The notes: generated by a model from the letters alone, not told the origin. DNA of 64,000 nt from Acidimicrobiia bacterium (GCA_022822265.1 JAJECA010000008.1:1-64000); one strand, 5' to 3'; positions 16,705 to 26,308 are shown, numbered from the stretch's first letter. Numbers and translations are program-made.

Positions 16705-18042
16705 ATGACTGAATTCTTCGACACTGTTCCCGAGCCGGTGGCCTTTGCCGGACGCAGGGCGGGCCTCGGCCAATTGGCCTACCGGGTGTACGACCCCGAG
16801 CGGATGGTTATGGGACGGCGCATGGAGGACCATCTGCGCATTGCGGTGTGCTATTGGCACAGCTTCAACTGGCCGGGCAGCGACATCTTCGGGCACGGCA
16901 CGTTCGACCGGCCCTGGCTGGAACCGGGACAGGATCCGATGGCCGCGGCCCGGGCCAAACAGGATGCCGCCTTCGAGTTCTTCGAGAAGTTGGGCACCCC
17001 GTTCTTCTGCTTTCACGACGTGGACATGGCCCCAGAGGGCAGCACGCTGGCCGAGAGTCGGGCCAACCTGGACGCCATGGTGGAGCGAGCGGCCAACAAG
17101 ATGGAGGCCACCGGCGTGCGGCTGCTGTGGGGCACGGCCAACCTGTTCTCCCACCCCCGCTACGCCGCAGGGGCGGCCACCAACCCCGACCCCGATGTGT
17201 TCACCCACGCGGCGGCCCAGGTTCGCCACATGCTCGAGGCCACCCACCGCCTAAACGGGGCCAACTACGTGCTGTGGGGCGGACGTGAGGGCTACGAGAC
17301 GCTGCTCAACACCCGACTGCGCCAAGAGGCCGACCAGCTTGCCCGCTTTCTGACCCTGGTGGCCGAGCACAAGCACAAGATCGGGTTCACCGGAACCCTT
17401 CTCCTTGAGCCAAAGCCCCAGGAGCCCACCAAGCACCAGTACGACTACGACTGCGCCTCGGTTCACGGGTTCTTGGATCGCTACGGCCTCGTCGACGAGT
17501 TCAAGGTGAATATCGAGGTGAACCACGCCACTTTGTCGGGCCACTCCTTTCACCACGAGGTGGCCTACGCAGTGGACAACGGCATCTTCGGCAGTGTGGA
17601 CGCCAACCGGGGCGATCCCCAGAACGGATGGGACACCGACCAGTTTCCCAACTCGGTGGACGAGCTCTCCCTGGCTCTCTACGAGATCCTGCGAAGCGGA
17701 GGATTCACCAGCGGCGGTTTCAACTTCGACACCAAGCTCCGGCGCCAGAGCATGGCCCGGGACGATTTGTTCTGGGGTCACATCGGCGGCATCGACACGT
17801 TGGCCCGATCCCTGCTGGTGGCCGAGGCCATGCTGGCCGACGGGGCTATCGAGCAGGCCCGGGCCGACCGCTATGGCAAGTGGGACTCGGGTCTGGGCGC
17901 CGAGATCATGAAGGGCGAAGTGGACCTGGCCGCGTTGGGCGACCAGGCGGTGGCCGACGGGCTCGACCCCCAGCCGGTGTCAGGACGCCAGGAGCGGCTG
18001 GAGAACGAGGTAAACCGCATCATCTGGTCCACACCGAACTGA
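16705..18042 (+). CDS. xylA: Xylose isomerase
   Basis: A 445-residue xylose isomerase of the long (class II, E. coli-like) type. It converts D-xylose to D-xylulose with two divalent metal ions. The active-site segments are [12 protein letters not shown] (His104 and Asp107), [47 protein letters not shown], and [18 protein letters not shown] strong ribosome site, GGAGG, precedes ATG at 16705. The xylulokinase gene starts 67 bases downstream on the same strand. No XylR-type regulator or xylose transporter is in the window. The gene is divergent from fhs, with a 137-bp spacer that must hold both promoters. Confidence 0.97.
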   Translation: MTEFFDTVPEPVAFAGRRAGLGQLAYRVYDPERMVMGRRMEDHLRIAVCYWHSFNWPGSDIFGHGTFDRPWLEPGQDPMAAARAKQDAAFEFFEKLGTPFFCFHDVDMAPEGSTLAESRANLDAMVERAANKMEATGVRLLWGTANLFSHPRYAAGAATNPDPDVFTHAAAQVRHMLEATHRLNGANYVLWGGREGYETLLNTRLRQEADQLARFLTLVAEHKHKIGFTGTLLLEPKPQEPTKHQYDYDCASVHGFLDRYGLVDEFKVNIEVNHATLSGHSFHHEVAYAVDNGIFGSVDANRGDPQNGWDTDQFPNSVDELSLALYEILRSGGFTSGGFNFDTKLRRQSMARDDLFWGHIGGIDTLARSLLVAEAMLADGAIEQARADRYGKWDSGLGAEIMKGEVDLAALGDQAVADGLDPQPVSGRQERLENEVNRIIWSTPN

Positions 18043-18109
18043 TTTGGGGCTTAGTAACCAAATGTTAGATTGACTGGCTGATGACGGGCGTTGCTGCGAT
18101 TGGCTACTG

Positions 18110-19591
18110 ATGGTTGGCCGTGCGCTGGTGGCCGGAGTGGACTCCTCCACCCAGTCCACCAAGGTCGAATTGCGAGAAATCGACTCAGGCCAGCTGGTGG
18201 ACCGGACCAGCGCCCCGCACATCCACGCATGCTGGGAACCGCCGGTGAGCGAGCAGGAACCGGCAACCTGGTGGGAAGCGTTGTCGGCCTGTCTTGCCCA
18301 ATTCACAGATGCCGACCGATCCAACGTGGTGGCAATGAGCGTGGCCGGACAGCAGCACGGATTGGTGTTGGTGGACGAGGATGGAACGGTCTTGCGGCCA
18401 GCCAAGCTGTGGAACGACACAACCTCCGCGCCGCAGGCCCGAAATCTGGTTGCCCGCCACAGCGCAGAGCAGTGGGCCCAGCGCTGCGGATCGGTACCGC
18501 TGGCATCGTTCACCATCGCCAAGCTGGCCTGGGTGTTGGAGCACGAGCCTGGGTTGGGCGACCGGATCGCTCAGATCATGCTGCCCCACGATTGGATCAC
18601 CTGGCGGCTGACCGGCGCCCATGTCACCGACCGTGGTGATGCCTCGGGCACGGGATGGTTCGATCCCGCCAGAAATGAACTGGCTGATGAACTTCTAGGA
18701 TCGGTTGTGGGTGACCCGGAGAACTGGCTGCCACGCCTGCCCCGAGTACTGGCCCCCGACGCCGCTGCCGGGGAGATCACCCCTGACGCGGCCGCCGCGC
18801 TGGGGCTGCCCGAGTCGGTGCTGGTCGGCCCCGGGACCGGGGACAACATGGGGGCGGCCCTCGGTCTGGGGCTGACGCCGGGCGACGCGGTCATCTCTCT
18901 GGGTACTTCTGGCACGGCCTATTCAGTGTCCCTCGCACCGACCAGCGACCCGACGGGCGCGGTGGCCGGATTCGCCGACGCCGCTGGCGGCTTCTTGCCC
19001 CTGGTGTGCACCCTCAATGCCACCCGGGTCACCGACACGGTGGCCCAATGGCTCGGTGTGGACGCCGCCGGTCTGGCCGAGCTGGCTCTAGCCGCGCCCG
19101 GCGGCCCGAACCCACCGGTTCTGCTGCCCTACTTCGATGGGGAGCGCACCCCCGATCTGCCCGACGCCGCCGGACTAGTTGCCGGACTGCGCAACGACAC
19201 CACCCGCGAGGAGTTGGCTCTGGCCGCCCACGATGGGGTGCTTTGCGGGTTGTTCGACGGTCTCGACGCGCTGCGGGCCGCCGGGGTGGACGTAGGCGGA
19301 ACGCTGCATCTAATCGGAGGCGGGGCCCGCTCGAAGGCCTATCGACTGAGAGCCGCCGCGCTCCACGGTGGGCCCGTCACCGTGCCCGACGACGATGAAA
19401 CGGTGGCGGTGGGAGCGGCGGTGCAAGCTACGGCAGTTGCCACCGACCGCCATCCGGCTGAAGTTGCCGCCGACTGGCCGCTGGGGATGGGAGAGCGGGT
19501 GGAACCTCCAGCCGGCATCGCAGGCGATGAGGTGAGAACCCGGTACGCGGAGCTGCGCCATAGATCGTTCCCACTTCAATCCGATCGGTAA
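18110..19591 (+). CDS. xylB: Xylulokinase
   Basis: A 493-residue FGGY-family sugar kinase. It phosphorylates xylulose to xylulose 5-phosphate for the pentose phosphate pathway. The N-terminal phosphate loop reads VAGVDSSTQSTKVELRE, a xylulokinase feature. The sugar-binding segment SVAGQQHGLVLVDEDG follows. The catalytic Asp lies in GPGTGDNMGAALGLG, the adenosine loop is SLGTSGTAYSVS, and the C-terminal ATPase segment is LIGGGARSKAYRLRAA. It is directly behind xylA, so both act in one pathway. ATG at 18110 has little Shine-Dalgarno character. Confidence 0.95.
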   Translation: MVGRALVAGVDSSTQSTKVELREIDSGQLVDRTSAPHIHACWEPPVSEQEPATWWEALSACLAQFTDADRSNVVAMSVAGQQHGLVLVDEDGTVLRPAKLWNDTTSAPQARNLVARHSAEQWAQRCGSVPLASFTIAKLAWVLEHEPGLGDRIAQIMLPHDWITWRLTGAHVTDRGDASGTGWFDPARNELADELLGSVVGDPENWLPRLPRVLAPDAAAGEITPDAAAALGLPESVLVGPGTGDNMGAALGLGLTPGDAVISLGTSGTAYSVSLAPTSDPTGAVAGFADAAGGFLPLVCTLNATRVTDTVAQWLGVDAAGLAELALAAPGGPNPPVLLPYFDGERTPDLPDAAGLVAGLRNDTTREELALAAHDGVLCGLFDGLDALRAAGVDVGGTLHLIGGGARSKAYRLRAAALHGGPVTVPDDDETVAVGAAVQATAVATDRHPAEVAADWPLGMGERVEPPAGIAGDEVRTRYAELRHRSFPLQSDR

Positions 19592-19616
19592 AGCCGAGCT
19601 GTGGGAGAGTAGGCCC

Positions 19617-20774
19617 ATGTCAAGTGACCAAGTGATGCGCGACATGATGGCCAACTTGCCGGTGCCGGAGTTCGAAACCACCCCGTGGGCTTCGCCGCCG
19701 CCGCTCAGCGAAGCCACGGTGGCCATTGTGACCAGTGCGGGATTGCACCGGGCCGATCAGGATCGCTTCGAGGGTCGTGGTGACACCAGCTATCGGATGC
19801 TCGACCGGGGCGACCGGGAGCTGATCTTGGGCCATTGGAGTTCGAACTTCGACCGGGCTGCGTATGTGTCCGACCACAACGTGGTGTATCCCATCGACCG
19901 GTTGGAGGAATTGGCCGCTGACGGGACCATCGGAGCGGTGGCACCCCGGCATGTGGCGTTCGCCGGCAACCAGCCCGACACGGTGTCGGAGGTGCGTCTT
20001 GACACTGGACCGGCCGCGGCGGCCGAGTTGCGGGCCGATGGGGTGGATGTGGCCATCTTGACGCCGGTTTGACCACTGTGCACGCGCACCGTGTGTGTGC
20101 TGGCCCACGTGCTGGAAGACGCTGGAATTGCCACGGTGGTGCTGGCGTCGATGCGACCGGTGGCTGAGCGGATGAACGTTCCCAGGGTGCTGTACTGCGA
20201 GTTCCCCCTGGGCCGCCCGCTGGGCATGCCCGACAACGCCCGATTCCAACACGGTGTGCTCGGCGCGGCATTCGACCTGCTCAACGCCCCCTCGGGCCCC
20301 GTGCTGGAGGACTATCCCGAGGTGGTGGAAGCGGTGGAGACGCCCCTGGCCTGTGCGCTGCCGCCCCGCTATGACCCCGATATCGCGCCGTCCATTGATG
20401 AGGCCCAGGGTCTGCGGGCCGCCTACAACCGGGCGGTGGCCCGAAGGGGCGCCACCGAGGTGGGCCGGGCCGTGGATGCCGACGGCGTGACCGGAGCGCT
20501 GGCTGACCTCGAGCGAGTGGCTGCCGGAGAACACTGGAAAGAGGTGTACGGACCCCGGCTGGACACCATCGCGATCGCCCACGACATCCGGGCCTACTAC
20601 CAGGAGGCCGCCTTGGAGTTGGCCGGGGGTCCGCCTCCGGGTGCACGACAGGCGGAGGCCTGGTTCTACGAGGAGACCGAAGCGGGCAAGACCTTGGCGG
20701 CGGCCCGCGACGCCCTCACCGAGCAAGAGGCCCCCAGCGGCATCACCTTCTACATGCAGCCTGTGGGGCGCTGA
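19617..20774 (+). CDS. PrdB/GrdB-family reductase subunit with predicted selenocysteine (U-x-x-C)
   Basis: Two frames in the same phase, 19617-20069 and from 20073, are joined by a TGA at 20070-20072. Read as Sec the product has 385 residues with Sec152 in VAILTPV-U-PLC-TRTV, a U-x-x-C motif. The surroundings fit the glycine/sarcosine/betaine/D-proline reductase B-subunit family: VAIVTSAGLHRADQ, VVYPIDRLEELAADGTIG, APRHVAFAGNQ, then LEDAGIATVVLASMRPVAERM and EFPLGRPLGMP. Known members have Sec or Cys there. The substrate is unknown. It may act as a redox enzyme on a thiol or amine rather than in Stickland metabolism, since no GrdA/GrdC or PrdA partner is near. It follows xylB by 25 bases and may share its transcript. 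The alternative, a frame broken by a nonsense mutation, is less likely because both sides remain conserved. Confidence 0.85.
20080..20100 (+). promoter_or_regulatory. Candidate SECIS hairpin of the PrdB-like gene
   Basis: Starting 7 bases after the UGA, 20080-20088 can pair with 20092-20100 (GCACGCGCA against UGUGUGUGC, including two G-U pairs) around a three-base CCG tip. If the upper pairs open, the loop exposes G and U as bacterial SECIS elements do. This is weaker evidence than for fdhA, and bacterial SECIS elements vary widely. Confidence 0.45.
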
Positions 20775-20787
20775 GCTCTAGCTAGCT

Positions 20788-21948
20788 TCAGCCCACCGCA
20801 GGCAACGGATCGCCGATGCGGGCAAAGCAATCGGCGGCCGTCGCCCCCATGAACGCGGTCCTGACGTTGTCGTCGAGCTCATCCAAAGCGGGTTGGTAGA
20901 GCTCGATCGGGTCGGCATTGCCCTCCTGATGGGGGTAGTCGGAGGAGAACACCACCATGTCGGGCAGCTCAGCCAGCACATCGAGGGCGTCGGTGTCGCC
21001 GAAACCGGGTAGGGGAGTGAGCCGCAGGTTGCGGTGCAGCATCACCTCGCCGCTGACCGGCCACGGCCAATCGCCCAGCGACGGCGACGACAGGCACTGG
21101 CGCGAGAGCGTGGCCACGTACCAGGGCAGCCATCCAGCTCGCATCTCCTCCACCAGCACGGTGAGGTTGGGGAACCGATGGAACACCCCGCCGAAAAGCA
21201 TGCTGGCTATGAGGTTCTGGGCGGCATGGAGCCGCTGGGTGTTGGCCAGCCGGATCAGCCCGCCCACGCCGGCCCCGTCGGGCAGATCCCAGCCGATGTC
21301 GGCCCACTTTGAGAAGTCCGACTCGGTGTTGCCCACATGGATCACCGCCACCATGCCCAAAGAGGTGGCTGCGGCCCACACCCGGTCCCAGTCGGGATGG
21401 CCCGGCGGACCGCCAATGGGCGCGCCCCGCAGGGTGTAGAGAAAGAATGCTCGGGCCCCTCGCTCCCGGCACCGCTCCAGTTCAACCACCGCGTCGTCCA
21501 GATCGGAGAAGTCGACAGTGGCCACCGAGTGGAGCCGGTCGCGCTGGTCCCAAAGCTGCTCGGTGAGAAAGTCGTTGCACCGCTGGGCGGCGATGACCCG
21601 ATCATCGGGTCTCAGGTAGTCGAGCTTCTGCCAGTAGCCGCCGGGGTTCACCAGGCAGTGGGCGATGCCCACCGAGTCCATCCAGGCCACTCGCTCGGCC
21701 GCGGTGGAGTCATGGCGGGGGTGCAACACCACCGGCCCGCCGGAATCCTTGGCCCGCTCGAACAGTTTGGGCAACAGCTCAGCCGGGCTGGGCAAACGCT
21801 CCGCAGGCAGCACCTGGAGCAGGTCCCCAGCGATGGCGTTGGCCAGATGCGTCCGGTTGTCAGGAATTTGATCCGCCCACGGCCTCATCGGGTCAACCCC
21901 CGCCGAGTCCCCCGTGATCTCCCAGTGGGTATCCACATCGATGATCAT
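20788..21948 (-). CDS. Amidohydrolase-2 family metal-dependent hydrolase
   Basis: A 386-residue protein of the amidohydrolase-related (PF04909-type) TIM-barrel group. It has VDTHWE near the start in place of the more usual D-x-H-x-H, MDSVGIAHCLVNPGGYW, RCNDFLTEQLWDQRDRLHSVA, AVIHVGNTESDF with the barrel His, and FSSDYPHQEGNADP with the late metal-binding Asp and His. Relatives are decarboxylases or hydrolases of carboxylated aromatic or cyclic compounds. It is the first of three members in this window (others at 24698 and 38794). It is convergent with the PrdB-like gene, with a 13-bp gap. The substrate is unknown. Confidence 0.85.
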   Translation of the reverse strand: MIIDVDTHWEITGDSAGVDPMRPWADQIPDNRTHLANAIAGDLLQVLPAERLPSPAELLPKLFERAKDSGGPVVLHPRHDSTAAERVAWMDSVGIAHCLVNPGGYWQKLDYLRPDDRVIAAQRCNDFLTEQLWDQRDRLHSVATVDFSDLDDAVVELERCRERGARAFFLYTLRGAPIGGPPGHPDWDRVWAAATSLGMVAVIHVGNTESDFSKWADIGWDLPDGAGVGGLIRLANTQRLHAAQNLIASMLFGGVFHRFPNLTVLVEEMRAGWLPWYVATLSRQCLSSPSLGDWPWPVSGEVMLHRNLRLTPLPGFGDTDALDVLAELPDMVVFSSDYPHQEGNADPIELYQPALDELDDNVRTAFMGATAADCFARIGDPLPAVG

Positions 21949-22062
21949 CCGCCGAGTCTATGGGGCAGCAAACGGCGCTGCGGGCGGCTGGTGCGGAGGG
22001 GGACGCACCAACCGCCTACAGCAGTTCCGCCGTCCTGCCCGAGGTGGGGGACGGGTTCATCG

Positions 22063-24066
22063 TCACTGCACGGTGGCGATGAACCAGCGGGCGGGCTCGC
22101 CGGTGAGCATTAGGCCGTCTTCGGTATTGGAATCAGAGGGATCGACTTGGTAGGGCTGGACACGGGCGATCACGAAGTCGCGGCCTACCGCGAGATCAGC
22201 GCCTACGTGCCTTTTCTCCACTGCGGTGAGCTCGGTCAAGCCGAAGGCCTCCGACAGGGTGTGCCAATCCCAGGCGGTGCCATCGGCTGACCAGCCAACC
22301 CATTGCTCGAGTTGCTCGGGAATGACGTCGGCGGTGGCCAAGAAGCTGGGGTCGTCGATCCAGGGCTCCAGCTCATCCATGGTGAACGTCACCAGCAACT
22401 CGCCGGTGTTGGGATCGTAGAACTCCAGCGTGTCGGACTCGCCGTCGCCGCCGTCCACCTCCTGAACGCCTTCGGGGACCATACTGCTCTGAGCGTTTGG
22501 AGCGTCGAACACGAACACGGCGGTGTCCTCGGCCAAGTCCCACAAGGTGATGCCGCCGACGGGCTCGTTGTAGCGCAGTTCGTAGCCGTTCTTGGAGACC
22601 TGGAACGTGGGCATGACGTCGGCGTCGGGGACACGGCCCGGCACGGCAACCATGGCAACTCCCGCAGGCCCGACCGAAAGGCGGTCCACTCTTCCGATGC
22701 CGTTAGGGAGACCCGCCACCAGGGCAGTGGCGTAGGCGCCGTCGAAGCGCGGGACTCGGTAGCCGCTGCCAGACTGGCCCGAGATCCACACCGTCGCCTC
22801 GGTGGTGCCGTAGTAGGTGTAGAAGCGACCGACGGGCGTGCCATCGCCAGTGGTCAGAAGCGCTTCGCTCCATTGGCGGCCATCAGACGACGTGAGATGC
22901 ATCTCTTCTTGGGTGCCGAGCATCAAGAGATGGAACCCGTCATCGGTGCCGTAGCCCCCGACTTCCCAAGCGGCGTATTCGACCGTCAGAACAGGGTCGC
23001 CGCCGCTGCTGTGGAATAGGCGGACGAAGTCTCGATCGCCGCCGTAGAGCAACTCTTCCTCTTCTGGTGTCAGCTGAAACGACTCGGGTTCCGAGGACTC
23101 GTCCTGGGTGAAGCTAACCGTGTCGCCCTGCACGCTCATCCAGCCCTTGATCGAGTCTCTCGTGGGGACCAGCCCTCGGCCCACGATCACCGATGCGATA
23201 TCGGGATGGAAGCGGGTCTCCACCGCGATCACCATGTTTTCCCCCGACACAGCGGCGGCGGCCACCGAAGATGTTACGTCGGGGCCTCCTAGGTTCAAAG
23301 GAAGCTGAGACCAAGTTGCACCCTGATTGTCGGAATAGAAGGCCGAGATGGCGTTGTCGAGGCTTGTCGTATCCCACCCGGTGACCAGCCATCTCCCGCC
23401 GGCCAGGTCGAACCGCTCGGGATCGAAATCGGCCGGCATGGGGATCACGGTCCAATCGGCGCCGTTGCCGGTGACCAGAACCTGGTTGCCGTCGTCCCCA
23501 TATGCCTCAACCAGCACCCTTCCGTCGCCCAGCGACACCACATTGTGGACGTCGATGACGTTTGGCCCGAAGGCGACCGAGGCGTCAAGCTCGGCCCATT
23601 GGAGGGCTGGGCCGGTGGAAATGACGTCCGGTGTGATGGGCTCGGGGCTGATCTGGGTGCTGGCCGGCGGCACATCGTCTGTTTGCTGGAGCTGTCCGGC
23701 CGGGTCGGCGGTGGGAACCGCAGTGGGGACAGCGGTCGGGGCCGCGACCGGCTCCGAGGACTGAGGGGATTCGGGGCTGGTTGTGGGCTGGTCGACCACG
23801 ATCACCTCGGTGGGCTGGTCGTTGTCCAATGCGTTCCATACTGCGAATCCTCCGGCAACCAAAGCGAGCGATGCGGCTATGCCCACCACCGCTTGGCGGG
23901 TATGGCGGGCCCTGGCCTGGGCGGCGGCCCGCTGGGCAATGGCCGAGACCGGAGGGCGAACGGCCGGGGCCTCGACCCTCTTGCCGATGGCTGAGCGCAG
24001 GGCCGCGCCAAGAGCCTGGTCGTCGGTTTCGGTCAGATCTTCTGGAGCTCGGCGGTCGTCGCTCAT
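22063..24066 (-). CDS. Membrane-anchored protein, likely anti-sigma partner with a large extracellular domain
   Basis: The open frame extends to 24378, but the real start is ATG at 24066, which overlaps the stop of the sigma gene (ATGA). The 667-residue product has a cytoplasmic N-terminus of about 55 residues (DDQALGAALRSAIGKRVE), one transmembrane helix at about 58-76 (AVVGIAASLALVAGGFAVW), a Pro/Thr/Ser-rich linker, and a 500-residue extracytoplasmic region. The latter has strands like HNVVSLGDGRVLVEAYGDDG and SDNQGATWSQLPL that resemble sialidase/BNR-type beta-propeller blades. Anti-sigma factors commonly follow ECF genes in this layout. I do not see a zinc-type H-x3-C-x2-C motif, so the mechanism is uncertain. 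A sensor role for the outer domain is inference. Confidence 0.75.
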   Translation of the reverse strand: MSDDRRAPEDLTETDDQALGAALRSAIGKRVEAPAVRPPVSAIAQRAAAQARARHTRQAVVGIAASLALVAGGFAVWNALDNDQPTEVIVVDQPTTSPESPQSSEPVAAPTAVPTAVPTADPAGQLQQTDDVPPASTQISPEPITPDVISTGPALQWAELDASVAFGPNVIDVHNVVSLGDGRVLVEAYGDDGNQVLVTGNGADWTVIPMPADFDPERFDLAGGRWLVTGWDTTSLDNAISAFYSDNQGATWSQLPLNLGGPDVTSSVAAAAVSGENMVIAVETRFHPDIASVIVGRGLVPTRDSIKGWMSVQGDTVSFTQDESSEPESFQLTPEEEELLYGGDRDFVRLFHSSGGDPVLTVEYAAWEVGGYGTDDGFHLLMLGTQEEMHLTSSDGRQWSEALLTTGDGTPVGRFYTYYGTTEATVWISGQSGSGYRVPRFDGAYATALVAGLPNGIGRVDRLSVGPAGVAMVAVPGRVPDADVMPTFQVSKNGYELRYNEPVGGITLWDLAEDTAVFVFDAPNAQSSMVPEGVQEVDGGDGESDTLEFYDPNTGELLVTFTMDELEPWIDDPSFLATADVIPEQLEQWVGWSADGTAWDWHTLSEAFGLTELTAVEKRHVGADLAVGRDFVIARVQPYQVDPSDSNTEDGLMLTGEPARWFIATVQ

Positions 24067-24599
24067 TGCTCGATCACCTTTCGCAATTCGGCCAGACCCC
24101 GGGAGGTGGCGCTCTTTACCGTGCCGGGACGCACTCCCATGGCCTGGGCGATCTCCTTTTCGGTCATGTCGGCGTAGAACTTCAGGATGAGGACGGTTCT
24201 CTGGCGGCTTGAGAGATGATCCAAGGCATCGAGCAGGTAGTCCTGCTCCTGGGGATCGGGCGGTAGCAGGGGCCGCAGGCCGATTCGGCGCCGCACCTGG
24301 CGCTTCCTCAGCTCGCTGCGGGCGCCGTTGACCACAGTGGTGCGTAGATACGCTCCGGGCTGGTCGAGGCGACTCCATCGGTCGAGAACCTTGGCGAAGG
24401 CCTCCTGCACGATCTCCTCGGCGGCCTCGGTGGTGTCCACCAGCCCTCGGGCCAGCCGGACCATAGGCTCGTACTCCCTGCGGAACAGGTCGTCGAAGCT
24501 GGCCAGCTCGAGAATCTCGCCAGCCTGCGTCGGCTCATGAGCCGGTGTGTGCTCGCCCTCAGAGATTCCCGAAGCCATCCAAGGGATAGTCTTCATCAC
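24063..24599 (-). CDS. ECF RNA polymerase sigma factor (SigE-like)
   Basis: A 178-residue ECF sigma factor. Region 2 covers about residues 34-100 (FDDLFRREYEPMVRLARGLV, EEIVQEAFAKVLDRW, GAYLRTTVVNGARSELRK). Region 4 covers about 123-175 (LDALDHLSSRQRTVLILKFY, MTEKEIAQAMGVRPGTVKS). It directs RNA polymerase to a small regulon. The downstream membrane protein overlaps it by 4 bases and is its probable regulator. Other in-frame starts exist: MKTI or MASG near the beginning. ATG at 24599 gives the longest form, and the first 30 residues are poorly conserved. No matching promoter motif was found upstream. Confidence 0.92.
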   Translation of the reverse strand: MMKTIPWMASGISEGEHTPAHEPTQAGEILELASFDDLFRREYEPMVRLARGLVDTTEAAEEIVQEAFAKVLDRWSRLDQPGAYLRTTVVNGARSELRKRQVRRRIGLRPLLPPDPQEQDYLLDALDHLSSRQRTVLILKFYADMTEKEIAQAMGVRPGTVKSATSRGLAELRKVIEQ

Positions 24600-24697
24600 C
24601 CCACAACGACGCCTGGTGATGCCGGATGGTTCCCTGTTCTCCGGGCAGGGGCGCGAAGGAGCCCGAGAAGCTCACACAATGGAAATCGCCGGCCCGG

Positions 24698-25903
24698 TCA
24701 GGCGGCGACGGCGTTCTTCAGCAGGGCTTCGTTGGGCTCAGCGGGGAGTTGATCGAGGGGGACGGCGATCTCGCTGTGGGTTGGGCCGTGTTGGGCGGCC
24801 AGCGGGGCCAGGGCGTCGAGGTCAAAGCCGTACAAGTCGGCGGCGTTGCCGGCCAGGATCTGCTGGAGTTCCACCGGGTCGGTGTCGCAGAACACCTGGC
24901 GCAGGTGCTCGCGGGTAAAGGGACCGGTTCCCTCGTTGTGGGGATAGTCCGAGCCCCACATCACCTTGTTCACGCCCAGTACTTCGCGGGCGGCGGCGTC
25001 ATCGTGGCCCGGCTGGCTGATTCCCACCCAGCAGTTCTGCTGGAAGTACTCGGTGGCGCTCTTGGGAAGGATGTGGCTCTCGTCGTAGCGCATCTCGCCC
25101 ATGCGCCCGGTGTCGCGGATCTTGGCCAGGGTCTCGTCCATGTGGGACAGAGCCCCCAACAGCCAGGCACAGCCCTGCTCGGTCATCACGAACTTGAGCT
25201 TGGGGAAGCGCTCGAACACCCCCGACAGCAAGAGCTGGTAGAAGGGCCGGTGGGAGTAGAAGCTCACCTCGGTGATGAACAGCAGGTCGGAAACCGAGTA
25301 TTTGCCGTAGTTGGGAACGCCGGTGCCGCCGTGGCTGTTCACGATCACACCGAGGTCTTCGCAGGCGGCCCAGAACGGGTCGTACGCCGGGTCGTACAGG
25401 GGGGCGAGGTCTTTGCAGTCGGGCGGGATGGCCGAGATGAGCACGCCGCCCCTGAGGTTGTTGGCCGCGATGAACTCCACGTCTTTGATGGCCTCATCCA
25501 CATCGTTCAAGAAGGTCTGGCCGATGCCGGCCCGCTGGTCGGGGTACTGGGCGCACCAGTCGGCCAGCCAGCGGTTGTGGGCCCGGATGCCGGCCAAGCG
25601 GTGCTCAAGCTGATCGGCCCGGGGCGGGCGGGCAAACAAAATGAAGCTGGGGAAGAAGGGGGGCACGGTGTTGGGGAACACCACCTCGCCCACCTGCCCG
25701 TCGGCGTACAGGTCGCCGAGTCGGCGCTCGTTGTCCCAGTTGCGCACCCGGCCGCCGTCTTGGAGGTCGCGGAACGGATTGCGGTACTTCTCCCGCCAGG
25801 CGTCGAAATCGTCGTGGTACTTCGACTCGAGAAATCCGCGGTAGGTCTCGTGGTTGGCGCCGGCATGGCAGTCAGCCGAGATGATGGTGTAGCGGTCGCT
25901 CAT
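24698..25903 (-). CDS. Amidohydrolase-2 family hydrolase
   Basis: The open frame continues to 26023, but the family starts at MSDRYTIISADCHAGANHET, whose ATG is at 25903; 401 residues result. The D-x-H motif at the start (SADCHAG), the barrel His in GVIVNSHGGTGVP, TEQGCAWLLGALSHMDETL, and MWGSDYPHNEGTGPF are those of the amidohydrolase-2 superfamily (ACMSD-like decarboxylases and hydrolases). It resembles the gene at 38794 more than the one at 20788, judging by the SADCH/SADGH opening. Its start codon is only 18 bases from the divergent gene at 25922, so both are probably translated from leaderless or very short leaders. Confidence 0.85.
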   Translation of the reverse strand: MSDRYTIISADCHAGANHETYRGFLESKYHDDFDAWREKYRNPFRDLQDGGRVRNWDNERRLGDLYADGQVGEVVFPNTVPPFFPSFILFARPPRADQLEHRLAGIRAHNRWLADWCAQYPDQRAGIGQTFLNDVDEAIKDVEFIAANNLRGGVLISAIPPDCKDLAPLYDPAYDPFWAACEDLGVIVNSHGGTGVPNYGKYSVSDLLFITEVSFYSHRPFYQLLLSGVFERFPKLKFVMTEQGCAWLLGALSHMDETLAKIRDTGRMGEMRYDESHILPKSATEYFQQNCWVGISQPGHDDAAAREVLGVNKVMWGSDYPHNEGTGPFTREHLRQVFCDTDPVELQQILAGNAADLYGFDLDALAPLAAQHGPTHSEIAVPLDQLPAEPNEALLKNAVAA

Positions 25904-25921
25904 TGCACTAGTTTGCCAATT

Positions 25922-26293
25922 GTGAGCAACTCGCCGGGCATCGTGGAGGGGGAATGGGACGACCAACCCCGCAACTGGCGGACGTTCTTCAAGCGGTGGC
26001 GCCGAAGCAAAGAGTTGTTCCAACTTGAGGTGGTGCGCACCGAGGCCATGTCAGCCGACGAGTTCTTCGTGATCGGCCGGGCCACCGCCGGCCGAGTCCA
26101 AGTGGGAGACGCCCTTGTGGTTGACGTGGGCGATCAGGCAGTGGCTACCCGGGTTGTCTCCATCGACCACACCGTGCAAGGCGATAGCGGCGACGGTGGA
26201 GACGAGTTCCACATGCTCATGGCCCTCAAACTCGACGGCATCGGCCCCGACTCCGGCATAGAGCCGGGCACCGTTATCCGCCAGCCCGGCTGA
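25922..26293 (+). CDS. Small protein resembling an EF-Tu domain 2 beta-barrel
   Basis: A 123-residue frame from GTG at 25922. The segment VVRTEAMSADEFFVIGRATAGRVQVGDALVV followed by TRVVSIDHTVQGD resembles the second domain of translational GTPases, a small beta-barrel. The N-terminus (WRTFFKRWRRSKELFQLEVVR) is basic. No GTPase domain is attached, so this is not a translation factor. The long open frame that extends upstream is antisense to the amidohydrolase and is not used. The role is unknown. Confidence is moderate because it fills the gap exactly and its composition is protein-like. Confidence 0.55.
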   Translation: MSNSPGIVEGEWDDQPRNWRTFFKRWRRSKELFQLEVVRTEAMSADEFFVIGRATAGRVQVGDALVVDVGDQAVATRVVSIDHTVQGDSGDGGDEFHMLMALKLDGIGPDSGIEPGTVIRQPG

Positions 26294-26308
26294 AATCTCC
26301 CCGAACAC

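Noticed and set aside
20091-20774. A separate 227-residue gene after the 151-residue frame at 19617-20072
   Set aside because: Family similarity runs across the TGA without a break, and there is no ribosome site before GTG 20091.
24066-24378. N-terminal extension of the membrane protein to 771 residues
   Set aside because: The extension overlaps the sigma factor gene in another frame and lacks protein-like composition; the ATG at 24066 overlaps the sigma stop as expected.
24626-26293. 555-residue plus-strand open frame
   Set aside because: Most of it is antisense to the amidohydrolase and has no recognisable protein character; only the last 123 residues, after 25922, look real.
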